A stretch of 64,000 bases of DNA, taken from contig NZ_BNAY01000005.1 in assembly GCF_014654365.1 (NCBI RefSeq), positions 372,001-436,000 on the forward strand, read 5' to 3'. A program made the position numbers and the translations under genes. The notes below the pieces were generated by a model. That model had not been told where the DNA came from, ran no database searches, and worked only from the letters and a program-made list of their open reading frames with translations. This stretch comes from Amycolatopsis oliviviridis. Its GTDB lineage: Bacteria > Actinomycetota > Actinomycetes > Mycobacteriales > Pseudonocardiaceae. This document shows, piece by piece, positions 26,010-33,862 of this stretch. The stretch's first letter is position 1. Each line of letters opens with the position of its first letter.

Positions 26010-27850
26010 CAGGTCAGTCCGTGGCCGAACGGGTACTTCACCGTGCCCACGTCCTTGCCGGCGGGGACGTCCACCGGCAGCTTGCCCTGCGGCTTCACCT
26101 TGCCGAGGATCACCTTCGCCAGCGCTTCGAGCGACGGCGTGATGTAGCCGTACGTCGCGAGCCAGGTCTTGACCGGGTTCTCGTAACCGGCGTCGTAGGG
26201 GATCTGGGCGGCGACCGCGACCACCGGCTTCCCGGTGTCGTTCAGCGCCTGCAACAGCTTGCCCTGCAACGGATACGTGCCGACGTTGTTGGTCAGCACC
26301 ACGACCAGGTCGACGTTCTTCGCCGCCGCGACGGCCTGCGCGATCTGCGCGTCGGTCGGGGTCTGACCGGTCTGCAGCGCGGTCGCCTGCGTTCCGTGCG
26401 CGGTGAGCTTCGAGGCCAGCGCCGTCGTCGTGCTGACGCCCCAGCCGGTCACGAGGGTCTTCGCGGGCTGCTGCGCGAGCGGCAGGACGCCGCCGTCGTT
26501 GCGGATCGCGGTGACCGACCGGTCGGCGATGCCCTGCGCGGTCGCGAGGTTGGCCGGGACGCCGACCTTCGACATCACCTTGGCCGGGTCGACGAACGGC
26601 GAGGTCAGGATGCCGCGCTTCAGCTTCAGCTTGAGCACCCGCAGGACGCTCTCGTCGATCCGCTTCTCGGTCAGCTCGCCCTTGCGGACCGCGTCGAGCA
26701 CCGAGTTGATCGCCAGGTCGAGGTTCACCGGCATGAGCAGCTGGTCGATGCCCGCCTTGAGCGCCAGCACCGGGATCTCCGCGTCGGTGTGCAGCTCGCG
26801 GACGGCGTCCATGGAGAGCGAGTCCGTGACGACGACGCCGCGGTAACCCAGCTCGCCGCGCAGTTTGCCGGTGAGGATCGGCTTCGACAGCGTGGCGGGC
26901 TCACCCGACGGGTCGAGGCTGGGGAACTGGATGTGCGCGCTCATGATCGAGTCGATGCCGGCGGCGATGGCGGCCTTGAACGGCGGGACGTCGGTCTCGC
27001 GCCAGCTGGCTTCGCTCCGGTCGATCCGGGGCAGCTCGTGATGACTGTCCGTGGCCGCGTCGCCGTGGCCGGGGAAGTGCTTCGCGGCGGCGGACACCGT
27101 CTCCGAGCGCCGGCCCCAGCCCGAAGTGCTCTTTCCCGCTGAGGGCTCGTCGGCAGAGTCCTGGAAGCCCTTGACCTGGGCCCCGACGTACTGGCTCGCC
27201 AGCTCCGGGCGGCCGGAGAAGGAACGGACGCCGATCACCGGGTTCGCCGGGTTCGAGTTCACGTCCGCGTCGGGGGCGAAGTCCTGGTTGATGCCGACGG
27301 CGCGCAGTTCGTGCCCGAGGATCCGGGCGGCCTCCTGCGCGGCCTTGGTGTCCCGGCCCGCCGAGATCGCCATCGCGTTCGGCAGTTCGGTGGCGGGGGC
27401 ACCCATGCGGGTGACCGTGCCGCCTTCCTGGTCGGTCGCGATCTGCAACGGGATGTGGGCGCCGCTGCGGATCGCGGCCCGCTGGAGCCCGTTCGACAGC
27501 TTGGCGACCTGGACCGGGTCGTCGAAGTTGTCGCGGCTGTCGTTGTTGAAGTAGATGACGCCGCCCAAGTGGTACTTCTCGATCACCTGCGCGGGGGTGT
27601 CCACTCCGAAGTCGGCCTTGTTCTTGGCGTTCACCTCGTCGGCGGACTTCCCGTTCACCCACGTGACGAACAGCTGGCCGACCTTCTGCTCCAGGGTGAG
27701 CCCGCGCAGCGTCCGCTGCGCCTCCGCGTCCGCGGTCACCGGCTGCGCGGTCGCCGGGACGCCCGCGACGGCGAGGGTGAGCAGACCCGCGAGGGGCAAG
27801 GCGAGCGCATGGATCCTCCGATGACGGGCGTGCGCGGTTCGGGTCGTCAC
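26006..27850 (-). CDS. nagZ: Secreted family 3 beta-N-acetylglucosaminidase
   Basis: 614 residues from GTG 27850 with GGAGG upstream. A signal peptide (LALPLAGLLTLAVAGVPATAQ) precedes a GH3 barrel: LTLEQKVGQLF, ATDQEGGTVTRM, FAPDADVNSNP, the NagZ-type KHFPGHGDAATDSHHELP with the catalytic His-Asp region and VVTDSLSMDAV with the nucleophile Asp. A GH3 C-terminal domain follows. Two-domain secreted NagZ is the Bacillus-like form; it removes GlcNAc from wall fragments so NamZ can act on MurNAc. First gene of a nagZ-namZ-hydrolase run. Confidence 0.94.
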   Translation of the reverse strand: MTTRTAHARHRRIHALALPLAGLLTLAVAGVPATAQPVTADAEAQRTLRGLTLEQKVGQLFVTWVNGKSADEVNAKNKADFGVDTPAQVIEKYHLGGVIYFNNDSRDNFDDPVQVAKLSNGLQRAAIRSGAHIPLQIATDQEGGTVTRMGAPATELPNAMAISAGRDTKAAQEAARILGHELRAVGINQDFAPDADVNSNPANPVIGVRSFSGRPELASQYVGAQVKGFQDSADEPSAGKSTSGWGRRSETVSAAAKHFPGHGDAATDSHHELPRIDRSEASWRETDVPPFKAAIAAGIDSIMSAHIQFPSLDPSGEPATLSKPILTGKLRGELGYRGVVVTDSLSMDAVRELHTDAEIPVLALKAGIDQLLMPVNLDLAINSVLDAVRKGELTEKRIDESVLRVLKLKLKRGILTSPFVDPAKVMSKVGVPANLATAQGIADRSVTAIRNDGGVLPLAQQPAKTLVTGWGVSTTTALASKLTAHGTQATALQTGQTPTDAQIAQAVAAAKNVDLVVVLTNNVGTYPLQGKLLQALNDTGKPVVAVAAQIPYDAGYENPVKTWLATYGYITPSLEALAKVILGKVKPQGKLPVDVPAGKDVGTVKYPFGHGLTW

Positions 27851-27962
27851 CTCAAGCCTCCCAGATTCGTGCCTGACTCTCAGATGGAAAGAAGTCCACC
27901 TGGAAGCACTGATATCCGGAAGCTACCCACGAGCACTTTGCTTGTCCATCGGCCACCCGCAC

Positions 27963-27975
27963 GAACGGTCCGTTC
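27963..27975. promoter_or_regulatory. Palindrome upstream of nagZ
   Basis: GAACGGTCCGTTC is a perfect 13-base palindrome about 115 bases before the nagZ start and could be an operator. 27851-28021 otherwise holds only the nagZ leader. Confidence 0.35.
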
Positions 27976-28021
27976 ATACACAAAGGGACGCGAAGGGGCC
28001 TGTCACGCTTGAAAACAGGGG

Positions 28022-28272
28022 CAAAACACTGGCGGCGCCCGTCGGCAAGAAGCCGGCGGGCGCCGCCAGTCAGTGCGGACCACTCGGGCGACCAAGCGTG
28101 CAACTCTGGTCGTACCTTCATGGACTCGGCGTCCGGCGTCCCGGTACGCAGTCCCTAGACGACGAGCCTCCCGCGGCGCGCTGCGCGTGGGTACCCGGTG
28201 TCCGCACACGGAGATTCGCCGGGGTGGAACAGGCTTCTCTTCTACCTGTTCCCTGGCCGACCGAACGTCCGC
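28022..28272 (-). ncRNA. Candidate Ms1 / 6S-like RNA
   Basis: On the minus strand a promoter (TTGAAG at 28307-28302, 17-base spacer, TAGAAA at 28284-28279) predicts a start near 28272. The transcript begins GCGGAC, whose neighbourhood GTGCGGAC (28274-28267) is exactly complementary to GTCCGCAC at 28080-28073, giving a closing helix. Inside is a hairpin GGAACAGG/CCTGTTCC (28252-28245, 28233-28226). It ends in a 19-bp G+C stem and GTTTT. No credible protein frame fits. In mycobacteria the RNA-polymerase-binding RNA Ms1 (MTS2823) lies just downstream of Rv3661; here the HAD gene at 28427 is the Rv3661-like neighbour, in the same orientation. Identity is inferred from structure and synteny, not from sequence match. 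Confidence 0.68.
28028..28070 (-). terminator. Intrinsic terminator of the 6S-like RNA
   Basis: Arms 28028-28046 and 28052-28070 pair over 19 bases with one mismatch; on the minus strand GTTTTGCCCC follows the stem. Confidence 0.8.
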
Positions 28273-28278
28273 ACCTAC

Positions 28279-28307
28279 TTTCTACGCCGTGAGCCGGGTC
28301 ACTTCAA
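28279..28307 (-). promoter_or_regulatory. Sigma-70-type promoter of the 6S-like RNA
   Basis: TTGAAG (28307-28302) and TAGAAA (28284-28279) with an optimal 17-base spacer, 7 bases before the predicted start. 28308-28426 shows nothing else. Confidence 0.6.
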
Positions 28308-28426
28308 GTGCGCAGACGGGTGCACCGGTACAGAGGCTCGATCTAGTGACACGGGCACGCTGGGCGACGGACAATTCGCCGCCCTGGCTGCGAAAACCGG
28401 CTCCGTACCGCCGACCGGGTGCGCGT

Positions 28427-29224
28427 TCAGCGGGTGCGCTTGCGCCGGCTGTAGCCGTACCAGGTGGCCCCCGCGGCGACGGCACCGAGCGCGACCAGTC
28501 CCGCCGACCGGGCCGGGATCCGGGTTCGCAGTGACATCGGGTGCTCGAACGCGAGGATCTCCCAGCCCTGTTCGGTCGCGTGCCTGCGCAGGACACGGTC
28601 GGGGTTGACCGCGTGCGGCCGTCCGACGACTTCGAGGAGCGGGATGTCGGTGCTCGAGTCGGTGTAGGCGTGGCACTGGGTGAGGTCGTAGCCGTACGTG
28701 GCCGCGAGTTCCTTCGCGGCGATGGCCTTGTTCTCGCCGTAGCAATAGAAATCGACTTCGCCCGAGTAGCGTCCGTCCACTATCTGCATCCGCGTGGCCA
28801 CGCTGCGCGTCGCGCCGAGCATCTCGGCGACCGGGGCGACGACCTCTTCGCCGGTCGCCGACAGCACCACGACGTCGTGGCCGTCCGCGCGGTGCGAGGA
28901 GATCAGCTCCGCCGCCTCCGCGTAGACGAGCGGGTCGACGACGTCGTGCAGTGTTTCGCGGACGATCGCGGACACCTGGGCGACGTCCCATCCGGCGCAC
29001 AGCGCGGAAACCTCGGCCCGCATCCGCTCGGTTTTCGCCGCGTCCGCGCCCGCGAGCGAGAAGACGAGCTGTGCGTACGCGCTGCGAAGCGCGGCTCGGC
29101 GGTTGATCAGGCCTTCGCGCAAAAGAGGCTTGCTGAAGGCCAGTGCGCTCGAGGACGCGATGATCGTCTTGTCGAGATCGAAGAACGCCGCGACCGGGCT
29201 CGGTGTCGTGCTGGGTCGGTCCAC
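28427..29224 (-). CDS. HAD-IB family phosphatase with C-terminal membrane anchor
   Basis: 265 residues from GTG 29224. Haloacid-dehalogenase signatures: FFDLDKTII (DxDxT, nucleophile Asp), VVVLSATGEE (motif II Ser), and AYTDSSTDIPLLEVVGRPHAVNPD (motif III). It is of the SerB/CicA-like group; substrate unknown. The last 30 residues hold a hydrophobic helix (SAGLVALGAVAAGATWYGY) and a basic tail, suggesting membrane attachment. It matches the place of M. tuberculosis Rv3661, divergent from the ssd gene and upstream of the 6S-like RNA. Confidence 0.87.
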   Translation of the reverse strand: MDRPSTTPSPVAAFFDLDKTIIASSSALAFSKPLLREGLINRRAALRSAYAQLVFSLAGADAAKTERMRAEVSALCAGWDVAQVSAIVRETLHDVVDPLVYAEAAELISSHRADGHDVVVLSATGEEVVAPVAEMLGATRSVATRMQIVDGRYSGEVDFYCYGENKAIAAKELAATYGYDLTQCHAYTDSSTDIPLLEVVGRPHAVNPDRVLRRHATEQGWEILAFEHPMSLRTRIPARSAGLVALGAVAAGATWYGYSRRKRTR

Positions 29225-29396
29225 CCGCCAAGGATAGGAGAGCCGGAGGCGGGCCCGCCGGTTGGTCGACCACGATCGGGATACGGCGGTGGAAAATTCA
29301 CGACCGCGCGGCCGATCCGGCGCGTCGTGCCGTTATCGAATTGTGGGTACCGGCGTCGCCCGCAACGGGCCGGTATCGGAGTTACAGTGAGATTGT

Positions 29397-29484
29397 CCGG
29401 TGTAGCACCGGGCCCTGGTTCAGTCCGACCCCCCGGGGCTGAACCCCAGGCGGCCCTCGTCCCTCCCCCCTGGCGAGGGCCGCC
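29397..29484. other. Run of three hairpins, possible structured leader or small RNA
   Basis: CCGGTG/CACCGG (29397-29402, 29406-29411), GGTTCAG/CTGAACC (29418-29424, 29439-29445) and the 11-bp GGCGGCCCTCG/CGAGGGCCGCC (29449-29459, 29474-29484). The last looks like a terminator. Strand is not determined. Confidence 0.45.
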
Positions 29485-29706
29485 CTCAGACTTCCCGCTC
29501 TGTCAATGGTTCAGACCTTGCCGGTCGCGAAAACCCCTTCGGGGCAAGGCTGAAACCGACCGAGGTTCGTAAACTTTCTTTTCTCTCAACGCTTTTCGTG
29601 CCCTTCTGTTCCGAAAACGGAATGGCCGTGTCCCGTGCGGAAAAGCCGGGAAGTGTGCCGGAAAGGTCCGACGGAAACGGCGGGAAACCGGTTTCCGGGG
29701 GCTGAG

Positions 29707-29733
29707 TTGTCCACAACACCCCGGTTGTCCACA
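29707..29733 (+). promoter_or_regulatory. Two DnaA-box-like sites upstream of ssd
   Basis: TTGTCCACA at 29707-29715 and again at 29725-29733, both exact matches to the actinobacterial DnaA box, 18 bases apart and about 90 bases before the ssd start. Confidence 0.5.
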
Positions 29734-29821
29734 GGCGGGGCGGAATGGCGTTGTGCGCGGACGGGATCCGGCGCGACCGTGGAGTCACATCCCGAGTCCG
29801 ACCGAATCCCCGGGGGAAGTC

Positions 29822-30895
29822 ATGACCGAAGAACACCCGCTCGTCGTCGCCGGAGACGACATCCTGCTCGACGAGATCCTGCGCGTGGCGGCGGCCGCGG
29901 GCTGCGAGGTCGAACGCGCACCCGATCTGGACGCCGCCCGCGGGAGATGGGCCCGCGCGCCGCTCGTCGTCCTCGACGAGGAGGCCGCGAGCGCGCCGAA
30001 CCGCCTGCTGCGGCGGAGCAAGGTCCTGCTGGTCTGCAAGGGCGCTCCCACCCCGGTGACCTGGGAGCGCGCGTTCAACACCGGCTCGGAGAAGGTCCTT
30101 TCCCTGCCGGACGAGGAAGGCGACCTCATCGGCGAGTTCGCCGACGTCGTCGACGGGCCCGCACGTGACGACGGCGTCGTCATCGGGGTCATCGGCGGGC
30201 GGGGAGGGGCCGGGGCCTCCGTACTGGCGGCCGCCGTCGCGTACCGGGCGGAGAAGACCGGGAGCGGCGGGCTGCTCGTCGACTGCGATCCGCTCGGCGG
30301 CGGGGTCGACGTCCTCCTCGCCGCCGAACGCGATCGCGGGCCGCGCTGGCCGGAACTCGACCTCGGCGGCAGGGTGTCCATGACGGCGTTGAGCGAAGCC
30401 CTGCCGCGGAAGCGATACGCGACCGGCTCACTGTCCTTTGTGTCCTACGGACGGGAAGGGCGCGGTCCCGGGCCGGACGCGATCGAGGGCGTGCTGTGCG
30501 CCGGGCGGCGGGCCGGGCGGACGGTCGTCTGCGATCTGCCGAGGCATTTCGGCGTCGAGACGTCCACCGTGATCGGGCTGGCCGATCTGGTCGTGGTCGT
30601 CGTCCCCGCGGAACTCCGTGCCTGCGCGGCGGCGAAACAGGTCCTCTCCCGGCTCGAACCCCACGCGGCCCGGATCGGTGTCGCGGTCCGGGGGCCGTCG
30701 CCCGCCGGGCTGATCCCGCGGGAGATCGCCGACGCCGTGGGCGCCCCGCTCATCACGTCGATGGGCCGCGAACGGTCCTTGTCCGCGTCCCTCGACCGCG
30801 GCGAGTTCGTCCCGCGGCAGCGCGGGCATCTGGCCACCGCCGCCGCCGAAGTCCTCGCCGCCGCGCGGGGGGATCTGGCCGGTGCCACGCGATGA
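29822..30895 (+). CDS. ssd: Ssd / TadZ-like septum-site ATPase family protein
   Basis: 357 residues from ATG 29822 with GGGGGAAG upstream. The N-terminal 110 residues are receiver-like (VVAGDDILLDEILRVAAAAGCEV). From about 120 a MinD/ParA-type domain begins: GVIGGRGGAGASVLAAAVAY is a deviant Walker A in which the lysines are missing, followed by LVDCDPLGGGVDVLL and VVCDLPRHFG. This matches Rv3660c (Ssd) and CpaE/TadZ proteins, which place the Tad apparatus and can affect division. Loss of the P-loop lysine suggests ATP binding without normal hydrolysis. It heads the tad operon with four-base overlaps. Confidence 0.87.
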   Translation: MTEEHPLVVAGDDILLDEILRVAAAAGCEVERAPDLDAARGRWARAPLVVLDEEAASAPNRLLRRSKVLLVCKGAPTPVTWERAFNTGSEKVLSLPDEEGDLIGEFADVVDGPARDDGVVIGVIGGRGGAGASVLAAAVAYRAEKTGSGGLLVDCDPLGGGVDVLLAAERDRGPRWPELDLGGRVSMTALSEALPRKRYATGSLSFVSYGREGRGPGPDAIEGVLCAGRRAGRTVVCDLPRHFGVETSTVIGLADLVVVVVPAELRACAAAKQVLSRLEPHAARIGVAVRGPSPAGLIPREIADAVGAPLITSMGRERSLSASLDRGEFVPRQRGHLATAAAEVLAAARGDLAGATR

Positions 30896-32034
30896 CCGAC
30901 GAACTGTTCGAGCGGGTCCGGCGGCGGCTGGCCTCTTCGGACACCCCGGCGGATCCGGTGAGCGTGGCGCGAGCGGTCCGGGCCGAAGCCGGCGGCGCGC
31001 TCGGTCAGGACGCGGTCCTCGGAGCGGTCCGGCTGGCCCGCGAAGAGTTCGTCGGCGCCGGTCCGCTCGCGCCGCTTCTCGGCAAGCCCGGCGTCACCGA
31101 CGTTTTCGTCACGGCTCCGGACAAGGTCTTGGTCGACACCGGTACGGGTCCTCAAGAGACAAAAGTCCGTTTCGCCGACGAGGAGGCCGTCCGGAGGCTG
31201 GCCCAGCGCCTCGCCCTCGCCGGCGGGCGGCGGCTGGACGACGCGCAACCGTTCGCCGACTGCTGGCTGCCGGGGGTGGGACCGCAGGGCCGGGTCCGGA
31301 TGCACGCGGTCCTCCCGCCGATCGCGCCCGCCGGGACCATCCTCTCGTTCCGCGTTCTCCGGCCCGCCACCCACGATCTCGCCGAACTCCGGCTGCGCGG
31401 CGTTTTCGGCACCAGCGGCGCGGAACTGCTCGACGCCGTCATCCGGCACCGGCTCGCGTTCCTGGTGTCCGGTGGGACCGGGGCGGGCAAGACGACCTTG
31501 CTCTCCGCGTTGCTGGGCGCGGTGCCCCCGGGCGAACGCATCGTCTGCGTCGAGGACGCCGGTGAACTGCAGCCGGACCATCCGCGGTTCGTCAGCCTGC
31601 TCACCCGCCCGGCCAACGTCGAGGGCGCGGGTGAGATCGGGCTCGGCGAACTGGTGCGGCAGGCGTTGCGCATGCGGCCGGACCGCCTGGTCGTCGGCGA
31701 AGCGCGCGGCGGCGAGGTCATCGCGTTGCTCAACGCCATGAACACCGGGCACGAGGGCGGAGGCTGCACCCTGCACGCCAATTCGGCCGCGGAGGTACCG
31801 GCACGGATGGAGGCGCTGGCCTCGCTCGGCGGCCTCAAACGGGACGCGCTGCACAGCCAGCTGACGGCTGCGGTGCGGGTGGTCCTGCACATGCGCCGCC
31901 TGCCGAACGGGATCCGGCGGCTGGACGAGGTCGGCGTCCTCCGGTCGTTCCGGGGCGAGGCCAAGGTCGTCCCGGTCTGGAGCAAGGGCGACTGGATCGG
32001 CGACGAGACGTCCTTCGAGGAGATGGCGGCATGA
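30892..32034 (+). CDS. tadA: Tad/Flp pilus assembly ATPase TadA (CpaF family)
   Basis: 380 residues from ATG 30892, overlapping the ssd stop. Secretion ATPase of the GspE/PilT superfamily: Walker A VSGGTGAGKTTLL (residues 192-204), VCVEDAGEL (Asp box near 220), RMRPDRLVVGEARGGEV (Walker B) and the HEGGGCTLHANS histidine box. It powers export or assembly of Flp-type pilins. Shorter than proteobacterial CpaF, as usual for actinobacteria; Rv3659c is the counterpart. Confidence 0.93.
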   Translation: MTDELFERVRRRLASSDTPADPVSVARAVRAEAGGALGQDAVLGAVRLAREEFVGAGPLAPLLGKPGVTDVFVTAPDKVLVDTGTGPQETKVRFADEEAVRRLAQRLALAGGRRLDDAQPFADCWLPGVGPQGRVRMHAVLPPIAPAGTILSFRVLRPATHDLAELRLRGVFGTSGAELLDAVIRHRLAFLVSGGTGAGKTTLLSALLGAVPPGERIVCVEDAGELQPDHPRFVSLLTRPANVEGAGEIGLGELVRQALRMRPDRLVVGEARGGEVIALLNAMNTGHEGGGCTLHANSAAEVPARMEALASLGGLKRDALHSQLTAAVRVVLHMRRLPNGIRRLDEVGVLRSFRGEAKVVPVWSKGDWIGDETSFEEMAA

Positions 32035-32771
32035 ACCCCTGGGTCCTCCTCTCCTGCGGCGCCGGGCTCGCCTGCTGGCCCAGGGCGGCGATGCGCGTCC
32101 CGTTCGCCTGGCGTCCGCCTCAGGCGGTTCGCGCGGCCTGGTGGGCGCTGCCCGCGCCGCTCGTCTTGCCCTTCCTCGGGATCGGCTGGGCCTTGGCGAC
32201 GCTGGTGCTCACCTGGACGGTCCGGCAGGAACATCGGTGGCGGGCACGCGCGAAGGCGGAGCTGGCCGAAGCCGAACTCACCGCGTCCGTGCTGCGGACG
32301 ATGATCGGCGAACTCCGGGCGGGCGCTCATCCGGTGGCGGCGGCCGAGGCCGTGGCGGAAGCGGTGCCCGCCGCGTCCGGACGGCTGCGCGGGCTCATCG
32401 CGGCCGCCCGGCTCGGTGGCGGGACGGCCGATCCGGACGCGCCACCGGCGCTGGTGAACGCGTGGGCGCTCGCGGGCCGGTTCGGGCTTCCGATGGCGGG
32501 CGTGCTCGACGCCGCGCGACGGGACGCCGAGGCGGAGATCGGCTTCCGGCGCCGGCTCAAGGCGAAGCTGGCCGGTCCGCGAGCGAGCGCCGCCGTGCTC
32601 GCCGTCCTCCCGCTGGTGTGCCTGCCGCTCGGCGAGGCGATGGGGGCGAGCCCGCTCGGCGTCCTCACCGGGACGGGCGCCGGGCAGCTGCTGCTCGTCG
32701 TGGGCAGCGGGCTGATCTGGGCGGGAACGGCCTGGTGCCGGGCACTCACCGGGCGGACAGCGCGGTGTTGA
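32031..32771 (+). CDS. tadB: Tad pilus membrane protein TadB
   Basis: 246 residues overlapping tadA by four bases. Two N-terminal and two C-terminal membrane segments flank a cytoplasmic type II secretion F domain (AEAELTASVLRTMIGELRAGAHPVAAAEAVAEAVP). It is the inner-membrane platform that works with TadA and TadC. Order and size match Rv3658c. Confidence 0.87.
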   Translation: MNPWVLLSCGAGLACWPRAAMRVPFAWRPPQAVRAAWWALPAPLVLPFLGIGWALATLVLTWTVRQEHRWRARAKAELAEAELTASVLRTMIGELRAGAHPVAAAEAVAEAVPAASGRLRGLIAAARLGGGTADPDAPPALVNAWALAGRFGLPMAGVLDAARRDAEAEIGFRRRLKAKLAGPRASAAVLAVLPLVCLPLGEAMGASPLGVLTGTGAGQLLLVVGSGLIWAGTAWCRALTGRTARC

Positions 32772-33340
32772 CGGGAGTGGCGTTGCTCCTCCTGGGCGGT
32801 GCGGTCTTCTGCTGGCCTTGTGTCGGTGGAGCCGTCGCACGGCCGGGGCGTCTCCTCACCTGGCTTCGGGAACGGACGGCCCGGGAGAAAGGCGTCCCCG
32901 AACTCCTCCGGTCCGCGGCCACCCTCGACCTGCTGGCCGCTTGCCTGGCGGGCGGGCTGCCCGTGTCCGTCGCGCTCGAAGCGGTCGTCCCGACGGCGTC
33001 ACCGGAGACCGCGGTGGCTCTGCGGTCCGTGTCGTCGCATCTCGCCGTCGGCGTGGGACCGGCCGAAGCCTGGGCGCCGGTCCGGGACCGGCCGGGCCTG
33101 ACCGAACTGGCGGTCGCCGCCGTCCGCACGGCGAGGGCGGGCACCGCGCTCGCGGCCCACGCGCAAGACCTCGCGCGAAGACTGCGCGAGTCGCTCTCCG
33201 CCGAAGCCGAAGAACGTGCCGAACGGGTCGGAGTGCTGCTGGCGGCGCCGATCGGCCTGTGTTTTCTCCCCGCGTTCCTCTGCCTCGGTGTCCTGCCCGT
33301 CGTGCTCGGCCTCGCCGGTCGTCTCGGCGGAATCCTCTGA
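32765..33340 (+). CDS. tadC: Tad pilus membrane protein TadC
   Basis: 191 residues from GTG 32765; TTG 32768 (TTGA overlap) is an alternative start. A type II secretion F domain is seen: LLRSAATLDLLAACLAGGLPVSVALEAVV and VRTARAGTALAAHAQDLARRLRESLSAEAEERAERVGVLL, then a C-terminal membrane pair (LLAAPIGLCFLPAFLCLGVLPVVLGL). Partner of TadB in the pilus base. Confidence 0.85.
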   Translation: MLTGVALLLLGGAVFCWPCVGGAVARPGRLLTWLRERTAREKGVPELLRSAATLDLLAACLAGGLPVSVALEAVVPTASPETAVALRSVSSHLAVGVGPAEAWAPVRDRPGLTELAVAAVRTARAGTALAAHAQDLARRLRESLSAEAEERAERVGVLLAAPIGLCFLPAFLCLGVLPVVLGLAGRLGGIL

Positions 33341-33356
33341 TCGAAAGGCGATCCTC

Positions 33357-33530
33357 ATGCGCAAGCTCCCCACCTTCCGCGAAGACGACGGCATGGCGAC
33401 CGTCGAATACGCCATCGCCACCCTGGCCGCCGCGGCGCTGGCCGGTCTCCTCTACCTGATCGTCACCAGCGACGCCGTCGTCGCCGGGCTCACCGCGCTC
33501 GTCGAGCGGGCCTTGGCGGTGAAGTTCTGA
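33357..33530 (+). CDS. Flp-type pilin-like protein (DUF4244)
   Basis: 57 residues from ATG 33357 with GAAAGG upstream. The short basic leader ends DDG, followed by MATVEYAIATLAAAALAGLLYLIV: a type IV/Flp prepilin site (cleavage after Gly, Glu at +5) and hydrophobic helix. This is the structural subunit candidate; Rv3656c is the counterpart. ATGA overlap with the tadE gene. Confidence 0.87.
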   Translation: MRKLPTFREDDGMATVEYAIATLAAAALAGLLYLIVTSDAVVAGLTALVERALAVKF

Positions 33531-33862
33531 TGCCCCGCGGTGATCGTGGATCCGTCACCGTGGAGGCCGCGCTCGGCATCGGCGCGCTGACCTTCGTCTC
33601 GGCCCTGCTGCTCGCCGGGATCGGGGTCGCCGCCGATCAGCTCCGCTGCACCGACGCGGCCCGCGAGGCGGCGCGGCTCCTCGCCCGGGGCCAGCCCGCC
33701 CGCGCCGAACAGGCGGTCCGGGAGATCGCGCCGCCCGGCGCGCGGCTGGACGTCGTCCGCGAAGGCGACGCCATCACCGCCGGCGTCGAGGCCGAACCGG
33801 TGGCCGGACTGCTGCCGGGCATCCGATTGCGTTCGCACGCCTTCGCGGTGGCCGAGCCGTGA
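33530..33862 (+). CDS. tadE: TadE-family pseudopilin
   Basis: 110 residues. RGSVTVEAALGIGALTFVSALLLAGIGVAADQLRCTDAAREAARLLARG is the TadE N-terminal pattern: Glu in the helix and the conserved CxDAAREAAR. It is a minor pilin of the Flp system, matching Rv3655c in order. Confidence 0.87.
   Translation: MPRGDRGSVTVEAALGIGALTFVSALLLAGIGVAADQLRCTDAAREAARLLARGQPARAEQAVREIAPPGARLDVVREGDAITAGVEAEPVAGLLPGIRLRSHAFAVAEP

Larger units (their letters stand above)
29225..29821. other. 597-base intergenic region between HAD phosphatase and the ssd-tad operon
   Basis: No credible gene. It contains three consecutive stem-loops (29397-29484), an AT-richer stretch around 29565-29600 and two DnaA-type boxes (29707, 29725). 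Small frames here have no codon bias support. Confidence 0.7.

Noticed and set aside
27852-28121. Minus-strand frame of 89 residues upstream of nagZ
   Set aside because: It crosses the terminator of the 6S-like RNA and has no family features.
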